A stretch of 46,374 nt of DNA from NCBI RefSeq assembly GCF_000002075.1, contig NW_004797273.1, positions 1 through 46,374 of the forward strand. Direction: 5' to 3'. Numbering within the stretch: position 1 is the first letter of the stretch; every line of letters begins with the position of its first letter. Source of the DNA: Aplysia californica. Lineage: Eukaryota > Mollusca > Gastropoda > Aplysiida > Aplysiidae. Of this stretch, positions 17,580-27,900 are shown one piece after another. The notes under the pieces were generated by a model. It was not told where the DNA came from and made no database searches. It was given only the letters and a program-made list of their open reading frames with translations. The position numbers were made by a program, and so were the translations under genes.

Positions 17580-18370
17580 ATCGTCAAAGGTGACCCGTGG
17601 CGACCTCCTGTTTCGCCAAATAAGGATGTCTTATAACCCGTAAACTGCCACCTCCCGTGTTTTTTCCCTTGCTCGTCACAACAAGGATAAAGTAAAGTGT
17701 CCTCTCCATAATCGTATAAATGCTGTTGTAGCTGTGGTTTAGCTGTGGGTTTGATCCGCTGTATTTGCTCTTTTGCAGCATCCTCCCAGAAATCTTGAAA
17801 TCTTGACTAAGCTAAATGCCTGGGCCTGACTATATGGAGAACGTGCCTTGCCCAATTTGCACGAGCCCCCTCTCGACTTAGCTGATTTAGTCCAAAGGAG
17901 AGACTGATGCCGCCTTGCAAATTGATGTAAGCCACAGTTGTTACGTTGTCGGTTAAAATCGACAGATTTTCCTTTCAGTTGTGCAAGAAATGCCTGCAAT
18001 GTCATGTAGACCGCCATCATTTCCCTTTCATTCGAGTGCTTTAACCTATTGGACGAATCCCAAAAACCCTTAGCATAGCTGTGACGACCTGAGCCCTCCG
18101 TCAGTCCTGCCCCCCAGCCTTCCTGTGATGCATCGGTCTCGTTTTTTTTTTTTTTAAGTAGAGGGTTTTACGGCGCTCGCAACTGCATAAGGTCATATGA
18201 GCGCCAGCATCGGTCTCGATTGTCACACGATCTGTACATTTTAAAGAGAAAGATTTACCTTTCCAATGGTAAAGGGCCTCACGCCACCACTCTAAGTCGT
18301 TCTGTACTGGCTCAGTTAAGCAAAGGGTATCTAGCCAGCTGGACTTCTGTGCCAGAAGACGATATACTTT
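17580..18370 (-). mobile_element. Fossil DIRS-like retroelement fragment (RT end / RNase H)
   Basis: The - strand carries an RNase H-like stretch (ETDASQEGWGAGL, then REMMAVYMTLQAFLAQLKGK) in the arrangement typical of DIRS tyrosine-recombinase retrotransposons. It is a partial, broken copy with several breaks. Terminal repeats and recombinase are not visible. It is joined to piggyBac sequence near 18370 and abuts the LINE near 17570. A SINE-tail insertion sits inside it at 18142-18206, so it is older than that insertion. Confidence 0.6.
18130..18218 (-). mobile_element. SINE tail-only insertion with 12-bp target duplication
   Basis: GCATCGGTCTCG occurs at 18130-18141 and again at 18207-18218. 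Between them, read on the - strand, is only the 3' tail hairpin GGCGCTCATATGACC...GAGCGCCGTAAAAC and an A run. This is a heavily 5'-truncated retroposon insertion of 65 bp. Confidence 0.88.
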
Positions 18371-18995
18371 CCTGATGATGCTCTCATCAATTGAAATATA
18401 TCATGCCCCGGATTATAATGATAACCGATGACGAAAAGTTTTGAAGAAGAGATCTATCAGAGCCTTGACTTTGAAAATCTGATCATCAGGGGTCATCTTG
18501 GGGAGGGGGTGATGTGTTGTTGGCGAAGTGCAGGAACTTCATGATCAGTCCAAACCGATCTCAGTTGAAATGCTGTTGAAACCACTCTCTGGTCTGGCTT
18601 GGATTTGTCATGTCCCAATAAGAGTCAATAGTTGGCCTTTTAATCAATCTCATGTTTATAGTGATTGCGAGGAAAAAGCAAACATCTCTTGTCTGGTTGT
18701 TTTACCAACCTCAGTCCACCCATGGACCTGTGAATGGGGGTGGTCGAGTAGATACTGCTGGCTGGCAGAAGTGAACTGACTCGCATAGCAATTTGTTTCG
18801 GTCACAACTAAGTCAATCAAGTGGTCGGTGAGCAATAACTTTGCATATTTTCACCGGTTCTGCGTCTGGTAGAGGAACATGCTTTGGGCCTGGAACACCG
18901 GTAAAACTGTCAGTCTGGCCCCTGATCCTCGCCCATTACCCGGAACCAGAATCTGGTTTTGATGTCATCGCCACCTTCATCAAGGACAGATTCTG
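18371..18995 (-). pseudogene. piggyBac transposase, N-terminal half
   Basis: On the - strand the fragments read VPGPKACSS-like, CYASQFTSAS-like and FFLAITINMRLIKRPTIDSY, then TREWFQQHFN (stop) DRFGLIMKFLHFANN, then DQIFKVKALIDLFFKTFRHR and finally ISIDES near 18392. This is the usual order of a piggyBac DDE protein as far as the start of its catalytic core. Several frameshifts and an in-frame TGA are present. It stops at the junction with the DIRS-like fragment. It is not the missing middle of the 11662 element in any simple way, because it repeats that element's upstream part. Confidence 0.75.
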
Positions 18996-19590
18996 TTGAT
19001 GACCAAAAAAGCCTTATATAGCTAAACAGTTTTGTAACATTATTTTATAGATTTTTGAAATAACACCAAAATAGATAAGGCACACTTTTCAATTATTTCA
19101 ATACAGTGAAAAGAAAAATACCAGGGTCTGCGCAGAGCAAATGACATACCAAATAAAAGTATACCTGAATTTGTTCGTTTATGTGCTAGAAAAAATAATA
19201 AAAATAGTTTTAAAAACTTACAGTCCAACTCACACTGTCCACAATATAACAATTTTTTTAACAAGAAAAAATGGATGTTATATGCCTGTTATCGATTTAT
19301 CTAGATCTATACATGGGTATTATAACATTATTCCAATAACATCCCTACCACGCCCACATACATGTATTACATATGATACTGGAGCAAGTTTCTAGATGGC
19401 AACAATAGCAAGACTGGGAATAGCACCTCCTTTTTTTTTTTTATCTGCCCCTACAAATCAAGATTACATTTATCTAGAATCTGCAGAATCACTAAGACCA
19501 TTCTACACAATGAAATGTCCAAAAGATTTGAATGCACACAATAAAAATCCATGCTATTTTATGAATCTATATAATTATATCAAGTCTCTG
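18996..19590. other. A/T-rich intergenic sequence
   Basis: No repeat ends or coding homology recognised. Confidence 0.35.
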
Positions 19591-19640
19591 GGTGGTTGGC
19601 GGGTGCTCTGGTGTGGTTTGCTCCTTTTTTCCTATCAGAA
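19591..19640 (+). mobile_element. SINE family B, first 50 bp only
   Basis: TGGGTGGTTGGCGGGTGCTC through TTTCCTATCA, then the match stops. The loss of the 3' part is unlike normal 5' truncation, so a later deletion is likely. Confidence 0.75.
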
Positions 19641-19825
19641 TCACCAATACCATTGTCGGACATAACACTCTCGTCTTCGTCCATTATAAACCAAAAGTAC
19701 ACTGTAGACGCCGGTGAAACATTGTAATCTGTTAAATCAGTTGAGCAGTAAAAAATAACTAGCTGACCTTGACCGTTAATCGTTCTCGCGGAATGTCAAA
19801 CGTGAATTTGATCCTACTGTCCAAA

Positions 19826-19880
19826 ACCATGATCGTGGCTCTTGGCAATCTACCGAGAAGCCATGATCGTGGCTCTTCGC
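19826..19880. repeat. Short tandem duplication
   Basis: CCATGATCGTGGCTCTT occurs twice (about 19828-19844 and 19861-19877), 33 bp apart. The rest of 19641-20306 shows nothing recognisable. Confidence 0.7.
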
Positions 19881-20306
19881 GGTTAAGCAGACTCCACTGC
19901 TATATGTTTGATACTGTGCTCTGATGATGTAATTAGCTGTAGATATAAAAATGTGTCTGTTTTTGTCCTTGATAGTTTATTTATTGATGCCTTTGATTGA
20001 AAAAGACAAAGTCGATGATACGACATACAGATATTTTCAGCCAATTTCATCATCAGGGGAGCACTGAATGTGAATGTGTTTCCAGCTTTCCAGCTTGTTT
20101 TCAGAATAGAAACGGAAGAGTTGAAATCAACAGTGAGATCTTCCTCACTTTAGAATTTCATGTTTTTATAGGTGCTGTACATAGTTCTGTGATAAAGCCA
20201 TATTTAAAAATAAAATGGATGTTTAATTGAAAGGACTCTTCTGGGTTTTTTGTTTATGATTTCAGATGTGGAGTGTGGTTTTTGGTCTTACTCTTACTGT
20301 ATGGGC

Positions 20307-20513
20307 AAAGATTGACTTGTGGGTGGTTGGCGGGTGCTCTGGTGTGGTTTGCTCCTTCTTTCCTATCAAACATCTATCGTCCTTATCTCCACTTCTTCTT
20401 TTTTATGTTGGTTACTCTCTTGTAACACCTCTAATCTTCTGGCGCTCATATGACCTTATGCAGTTGTGAGCGCCGTAAAACCTCTTCTAAAACAAAAACA
20501 AAAGATTGGCTTG
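20307..20513 (+). mobile_element. SINE family B, full-length with target duplication
   Basis: AAAGATTGACTTG (20307-20319) and AAAGATTGGCTTG (20501-20513) form a 13-bp duplication with one mismatch. They define a 181-bp element that starts TGGGTGGTTGGCGGGTGCTC and ends GAGCGCCGTAAAACCTC plus an A-rich tail. No clear pol III B box is visible, so the origin of its head is unclear. Confidence 0.9.
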
Positions 20514-20961
20514 TTTTTAATGCACAGAGACTATCACCAGTGACATATTGAGACTTGCACTTCCAATAACTTGGTGTACATCATTATTGTTGCAGCTTCA
20601 CTTTTTTTTTTTTTTTCAGGATTTGATTATTAGTGTGGTTTTTGTAATTGATACCACCATACATTGCATGGTCTGTCTGCCACTTATAAGTGAATTCATT
20701 TCATTCTGCCTTCCTACATCATATTTCAAAGATAGTTTACCAAAGACATCAAACCACAGTGCAAGCGCAAGTGATTTTTACGTGCAGCCTTTTTTTCTTC
20801 TCAGTAGTAGTGCCCCTCTCTTCGCAGCCATATTAATATGACTTTCTTTTTTAAGGAAACCCCTAATCTGTAGCCTTCTGGCGATATTTTCTGGTTTTGT
20901 TTGGGCATTAGGAAGGGGTTTTAATTTTTCCGAGATAGCTAATCCCGCCAGTCTTGTGGAT
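20514..20961. other. Intergenic, unassigned
   Basis: Poly-T near 20599-20617, otherwise nothing recognised. Confidence 0.35.
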
Positions 20962-20963
20962 TA

Positions 20964-21774
20964 CAGTGGAACTCTGATTCAACGAGATGAGATAGATTCC
21001 CCGTTTTTTTCCTTCTTTAAAATCAATAAAAATGACCCGGATTCAACGAGCACTTAAATCAGCGAACTCGGATTCAACGAGGTCGCTTCCAGGGTGAACA
21101 GCCCCCGCAGACGTGGCTTCGTTCATTTTTCTCCCAGAACGAACTTTATTCCCGGAAACCATCCATCGCAACTGCATCGTGAACCATTATTCACTTAGCC
21201 GATTGCATGCGACCAATCAGCGGCCTTTTTTCATACCAACACATGCGTGGTTGGCTGGCGCACGAGTCTCTGGCGTGTGTCGGAGTCGGATGGGCAGCCT
21301 GCACACGTGTGACTGTGTGTGTGTGTGTGTCGGGGAGGGGAGGGGGGGGCGCACTAGCGATCCGGGTGTTGAACGTCGCAGATACAAACATGTCACAGTC
21401 TTTTTTCCCCTCTGCAACTGATCATTATTACAATGATAAGATAGTCTTGACGTAGATGTTCGTAATGAGTTGTGCGCTTGTCTATGAAATCAAAAGTTGC
21501 CGTTATGCTAGGATCTACACAGCATGCTAGCAACACAACTTTGCTGTAAACTGTAAACAATCGAGATGACACAGGAATGCCTTTGAACGAATCGGTCTTT
21601 TTTTTGCACAGCTCATAATATGCTGGCATTTCAGGCACTACTTGTGACCACTCTTTATACATGCTCAGTGCCTGTAATTATCTACACAAAACCTCGTGTT
21701 TGCTATAACTAACACTCGGATTCAACGAGATTTTAGGTCAGGCCCGGCGACCTCGTTGGATCCGAGTTCCACTG
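20964..21774. mobile_element. pogo/Tigger-like non-autonomous element
   Basis: CAGTGGAACTCTGATTCAAC on the left and, inverted on the right, CAGTGGAACTCGGATCCAAC. TA lies outside both ends (20962-20963, 21775-21776). GGATTCAACGAG recurs as a subterminal motif (about 21018, 21071, 21717). The 811-bp interior has a - strand open frame (21662-21393) of unknown relation. Its part 21250-21640 is shared with the 2710-3582 element. Confidence 0.8.
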
Positions 21775-21776
21775 TA

Positions 21777-22174
21777 TTAAAATTTGTCGCTTGAAATAGG
21801 ATCTGAATTATGAAAAAAACCTGAGAAAACACTACTGACTGTGTTTGCCTACCCCACAAACCTACATGGAAGCATTTTGGTATAAGAAGCAAGCACGTTG
21901 CCTTCATTGTAATAAGCCACTTATTAAAGACTAGCTACCCATTCGATGAACAGTGGGCACTGCTTGTGGACGGAAATTTCACTTGTACAATGGCGTCTTA
22001 GATGACGGACTTCTCCAAGATAAGATCTAAACCAAACTAATGAAAAACTGAAAATTAAACAATAGTGACTTCAGACGCCTTGATATCATTGTGCACCCTT
22101 TAAATGATTCTGAGCCACCGTTAATTTTTTCAAATTCGAAAGTTAAGTGGTTCGGAAGTTTTAGGCAACCAAAG
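21777..22174. other. Intergenic, unassigned
   Basis: No repeat or gene recognised. Confidence 0.35.
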
Positions 22175-22720
22175 TTATGAGCTTTTTTTGTTTGTGTAAA
22201 GTGTTTTACGGCGCTCGCAACTGCATTAGGTCATATGAGCGCGCGGGACACACTTAATATTTTCAGTTGGTAGGAAATTTTGAATTTTGCCCGGGTGACG
22301 GCCGAAGCCTACTCTTATCGATTTTAGATCACCAAGGGATCTTTAACGTGCACAACTTGCACACGAGCCCTCCGAGATTTTTCGCCTTTGTCCGAGAAGG
22401 CTAGGTGTAGATCTTTCCTACCAGATGATCAGGGGTGTGGCTGAAAGACAGCAGTAAGAAGAAGCGAAGGAGCAGCAGTAGAAAGGCTGCAGAAAGAATC
22501 AGGAGCCCAGAGGAAGGGGCAAAGGAGGTGAGGGGGTGGGGGCAGAAAGAGGAGACGAAAGCAGACGACAGAACATTACTAGAGAGCAGGAAATGAGGTG
22601 AAAGGAGACAAATTTAGAGAAGAAAATTTTTCGGTCGCTACCCGGATTCGAACCAGGGACCTTTTGAATGAGAGGCCAACACCTTAACCTCTAGGCCACG
22701 AGAGCCCCCTTATGAACTTT
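22175..22720 (-). mobile_element. SINE family A, full-length with target duplication
   Basis: TTATGAGCTTT (22175-22185) and TTATGAACTTT (22710-22720) flank a 524-bp element. On the - strand it has a tRNA-like head (GTGGCCTAGAGG and GGTTCGAATCC), a long pyrimidine-rich body and the tail GCGCTCATATGACC...GAGCGCCGTAAAAC. It is unusually long for a SINE. Confidence 0.92.
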
Positions 22721-22989
22721 CACAAACATAATATATTATAGATTTCAAAGAAAACATTGCTTTCTTTTGTGCAAAGTATTATGCTCTTTTCTATTTCTAC
22801 ACAATTTAGACTACATGAGACAGACTGTGGAATATATCCCAGTAGAGATACCCAATAAAATGTCTTTCTCAAGTGGGAATCTAATCTGATTCATATCTAT
22901 AGTGAACAATGCAAAATCTTACTTCTACACCACAGACATGGGTCCAAACTTTGCAAACAAAGGAAAGACTGACTGAGATTTGAGAATGA

Positions 22990-23491
22990 ACTAGAAGTTA
23001 AGTAACGTGTTCGCCTCTCTTTCAATAGGTCATGGTTCGAATCGGTATAGCTACGGACAATTTTGTTCTCTAAAACTTTCTCCTTTCACTTTCATATCTT
23101 TTCCTGTTCTCTAACAAAGTTCTGTCATCTGCTTTCATCTCCACATTCTGCCCCCACCCCCTCATGCAATTTGCCCCCGCCTCTGGGCTCCTGACTCTTT
23201 CTGCAGCCATTCAACTGCTACTCCTTGGCTCCTTCTTACTGCTGTCTCTCAGCCATTCCCCGGATCTTATGGTAGGAAAGATCTACACCTAGCCTTTTCA
23301 GACAAGGGCGAAAACTCTCGGAGGTCCCGTGTGCAAGTTGCGCACATTAAAGATTCCCTGGTGGTCCAAAATCGATATTATAAGAGTATGCTTCAGCCAT
23401 CCTCCCAACTGAATACGTTAAATGTGTTCCGCATGCTCATATTATGATCTTTTGCAGTTGCAAGCACCATTAAAACACTAAAAAAAAAAAA
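22990..23491 (+). mobile_element. SINE family A, + strand copy
   Basis: Head with GGTTCGAATCGG, body with GGAAAGATCTACACCTAGCC, tail with CTCATATTATGATC...GCAAGCACCATTAAAACAC and an A-run. More diverged than the 22186 copy, and in opposite orientation to it, only 270 bp away. Confidence 0.88.
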
Positions 23492-23943
23492 AGAAAAGGG
23501 CGGCAGGCAGTGGTCAAATTTTATTTCATATTTAATATACCTCTGACTACCCAGGGAAGTTTCCACGATATCCCAGCACTGAAGCACTTTCACAAGCAGT
23601 TGTGATTGTGAAATTTCACAAACCCAAGGCTCACACGGATAGGGTAACAGCAAACTCTCTGGTAACAGCTTAGCTACTCCCCAGACTGAACAATTTCCTC
23701 ATCTGGCAGCGTAGCACCAAGTTTAGAGCCGGTGGAACCAAACTTTGGAGATTTGTATATAGTCAGGAACGAGTGGGGAAAGCATTTTCCATCTTCCATA
23801 ATAAGACAAAACCCTTCGAAAGAGAAATTTCTCTCTCCATTTCCGGGTTTTGCAGGTTTCTGTCTTAAGTGTAAGAGGAATTTACCAAGAGGGGAGCAAG
23901 ATTTTGATGGCAGGTCTCCATTTATGAAGATTCAATTGTAATA

Positions 23944-24080
23944 CAGTATAACAAGGATAGCTAGAATTCTTCGGGACCGGCTTCAGTAGTTCGAGAAGAA
24001 AAAAAAAGCAGGATCGCAGGCACATTTCGACGGATGCGAGATTTCGAGTCTTCTCTGTTCTACCTATCCGTGTTATACCG
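23944..24080. mobile_element. TA-flanked MITE, 137 bp
   Basis: CAGTATAACAAGGATAGCTA and the inverted right end CGGTATAACACGGATAGGTA match at 17 of 20 bases, and TA lies on both sides (23942-23943, 24081-24082). Tc1/pogo-type. Confidence 0.75.
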
Positions 24081-24337
24081 TATTTTCTAAAGTTGGTCTA
24101 CCTCACTCAAAGCCAGAGTACTGCTTCCTGTTGCTCCCTATGTGATAATTTGGGAACAAAAGATTTTGTCATTGGTCACCTAAATGTAACCAGAGTCTGT
24201 GTGTAGCGGTTTGGTGTTTCAATGTTGCACGCAGGAGACCAGAGTTCAGTTCTTGAGTGGGGAAAAGATTTTTATTGAGTATTTAAGTCTTTCTCCTTGG
24301 ACGTATCCGTCGTGGCCCTAACAGGCACTGTCAGAAG

Positions 24338-24534
24338 CCTGCTTTCTCTTTTTTAGTTTTAGTAGAGGTTTTACCGCGCTCGCAACTGCATAAGGTCATT
24401 AGACGATTAGATGTGTTACAAAAGAGTAACAAACATAAAAAAGAAGGAGAGGAGATAAGGACAATAGATGTTTGATAGGAAAGAAGGAGCAAACCACACC
24501 AGAGCACCCGCCAACCACCCACTCCTGCTTCTTA
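24338..24534 (-). mobile_element. SINE family B
   Basis: The inverse of the family B consensus: the tail hairpin at 24362-24400 and the head CGCCAACCACCCAC at 24509-24523. CCTGCTTTCT on the left and CCTGCTTCTT on the right could be a decayed target duplication. Confidence 0.85.
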
Positions 24535-24716
24535 AATGATCTAAATTGTGTTGATGGGGCATAAAACATCTACATTTAAGAAAGAGGGAAACCACCTGAC
24601 CAACAAAAAAATGCAAGAACCAGATATTCTCAGATTAATGTCCAAAAAATGACTTCTGCAATGCTCCTAAACCATCTGATATGTGCCAGTCATTACAACA
24701 ACTGCTCTTTGAGAAT

Positions 24717-24905
24717 GGATGGTTGAGTGGGGAGGAGGGGGGGGGGTTGCTCAGGAGTGCTTTCCTCATTTCCTATCAAACATCTCTCATTATCGTCCTT
24801 ACCTCACCTCCTTTTCCTTGTTTGTTATTCTCTGGTAGTAACACCTCTAATCTTAGGCCCTTACATGACCTATTTGTGTTGCAAGTGCCATAAAACTGCT
24901 ACTAT
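24717..24905 (+). mobile_element. SINE family B
   Basis: Head altered to GGATGGTTGAGTGGGGAGG, then CCTATCAAACATCTCTC, CACCTCTAATCTTAGGCCC, and GCAAGTGCCATAAAACTGC. It lies about 190 bp after the inverted copy at 24338-24534. Confidence 0.82.
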
Positions 24906-24949
24906 AACAACTCTTTGAAAGTACACTGGATAACACCAAAAAAACGTAC

Positions 24950-27900
24950 AGAAATATCAGATGGGTTATTGTATGAAAAGTACAATAAATGTTCCATGAC
25001 AGGAAAATCAATTTTCATACCGCACACAACTGAACATAAGTCTTTAACAGGAAGTGGCTGTATTTTCGTTTATTTTGAATAAGGAAAAATTTGAACAACA
25101 GTCAATAAGTGTAGATAAAATAATGAAAATCTGATCATATACAAAATAGCAATCATGACAACAGCACAACAAGAGAAAAAAGAGATGATGAAAAAGTACT
25201 CTCACACCAAGAAAACTTAGAAGAAACAAATTACGAGAACATAAAAACAACCAAACGAAATAGGGGAAAGTTCATGCATTAGATCTGTTGATCGAGTTGG
25301 GTAGCACTTATACTTATAAGATATCCAATAGCCAAAACGGATTTGCAATTGTGAACCATCAAAAAAGATTGTCATATATAATAATACGATGAAAAAATTC
25401 AAAGATACAGCAATTCACTATACTCTTGTCTGCGGTAGTATGTGAAAGTATAGTGTATGCACACTTGTGCTCCAAAAAGAAGGGGACATAAAGAATTTCC
25501 ACCTTAGTAGAGGTATGATTTTTTTAAAATTACTAATAATATGAATTGAAAGTAATAATTAAAATTAAAATAATAAATAATCATGAGCCTGCTGGAAAAA
25601 AATGGCTAAGAATAAAAAGCAAAATGTCCAAGTGATCAGGTCTATAAATTCACTTGTGTCTACATTGCATAGGTTTTTATACAAGTTTTAAGTGCTAACC
25701 CAGCCCACAGAGCAGATGGCATGCTAGTATATTTCTGGGATAGATGGGGGGAGGGAAACTATGCAAGGACCTCAAGAGCTCACTGTAATGCAAGAACACC
25801 AGTAGAGCTGTATCAATCCTCCGATTTAAATTTAAACCTATAACTCTATAATAACATAAACAGCAATCCAGTCTCTACCCTTGCCCAGAGGACAACACTC
25901 ACACGTTGATTCATGCTATGTGGAGCCACATCCAGGAAAATGATGGGGGGAATAAAAGTGCTCTGTTTCCAGATCTGTACAAGATTTCTGCACTTTGGCA
26001 AAGAAAGAATGAGGTCTTATGACATCCTCATGTTTGGAAAGAATCTGCAGGACAACACAATCACAGGTAGAGCAAGACAGACAGGGCAGGCTATACAAAT
26101 CGGCTGCCCAGCAGCGTGGTAAAGAAGACTTATACAGTCCTGCATCCTGACTTGCTCAACACTGCACAGGATATCAAAGGAACATGTCCTTGCCTCAAAT
26201 CAGAGAAACTTTCAATAAAAACCTGAAAATATGACCACTGATGCGAAATGAGGTGTATCTAGTTTCTCTTGTACCTTACTTTACTGTAGATCAATTTCAC
26301 TCAGATTTCTATTCCTAGTGTTTTCTAATACCTACAATTCAATACAAGTTTAAGAACACTTCTTAATATTAACACCATCAGAAGCAAACACAACGATTTT
26401 GACTTCAGAAAAATAATAATTTGTACTTTTTCAAGTACCGTAGCCAGTTTGTTTTTCTTTTTTCTTTTCTTAGTGTATGTTTTCTTTGTTTCTTTAAATT
26501 GCAAAGAAATTAGATAGGTGTTCCCTGAAAGCTGCCTCCCAGCAGGACCACTGTCAAACTGAGTGTACATGCTTCGTGAATTTATTTGGTTGATGAGTCT
26601 TCACTGTGCGTTATGTTACAGCAGATCTAGAAAATGTTCAACTGCAGATCTAAATATCATGTGCGAGCAATGTCATTCTGTAAATTGAGAGTGAACTACT
26701 GGAGAACTAAATGAAATAACCTTGGGCGCTCTCTTTCATCTGATTCTTACTTTCCAATAACAAAAATCTGTCAAAGCATTTGATGTGTCACAACAATGTG
26801 GAGAAAGTAGACAATTCAATGATGGAGGACAGGGTAGGTATAAAGAGAGAAGAAGAGATCAATACGGGGTGACAAAAACTTACTACGTTTCAACAATCGA
26901 AATTTTAAAATACACTTTGAAAATTTTTGGATATTTGTCACAGCATTGGTACTCTAACATTTCTGAGTCATTCGCAACAAAACGCAGGTGTCAAAATGTT
27001 ATGTCAAGCTCATAGCCCATCTAAAGAAATAGAACAAGGTGGGTACAAAAACACAGACCAAACATCCAAATGTGAGATAATTATGCATAATGCATGCCTG
27101 TGAGAAATTTTCAAAGCCTCATATCACAGCTTGGGGAATAACTTAAAGACTGGGTGAGGGTAAAATTCATAAGGACTAGGCAGGTGTTCTACTGCGAATG
27201 AAGCTCCATATATATTATGTGACAGAAAACACTGGCTAGGAATGCAAACTAGGAATTGAGTCACACCATTTCACACATCATATGATCATTATGATCATTA
27301 TAATACACATTCCGAAACTAAATGGCAAGCACAAAATACATCTGACAAATGCGCACGACTGCACACATACATGAAAATTATGATCTATGTGGTAGAGAAA
27401 ATGGATAATAAAGGCGAAAATGATAATATGATCTAGCAAAGCAAAAGCTTTTCTTCTTGATTACAAATTTCCACGGTCTTGAATGAAATTCAAAGGTCCA
27501 GTAAAACACAAAGTTTTTATTTATTAATCAGTCCTTCTGAATGAAATTCAAAGGTCTAGTAAAACACAAAGTTTTTATTTAATCAGTCTTTCTCACTGTC
27601 CTGGAAACAATCAAAGTTCATTTCACGACCTAAGAAAATGTACCTAACAATTCCAACTCTAGTCGATGAAAGATGTTGCCATAACAAGAAAATAAAAAGG
27701 ACAATCTTTCAAATTGTGACCAGTATATGATTGTACATTATAGACCTGTAGACAATATTTTACTGACGGGGCTACTTCTAACGAACAATAAACAAAAAAA
27801 AACTTGACCACGACAAAATATATGTTAAAAAAAAAACCACCATTCAAATATTTCCAACTGACGAGGTCACAAGATTGCTGTTTTATATTGATGTTATTCA

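Noticed and set aside
27481-27591. CRISPR-like array
   Set aside because: Only two adjacent units with no spacers, in animal DNA.
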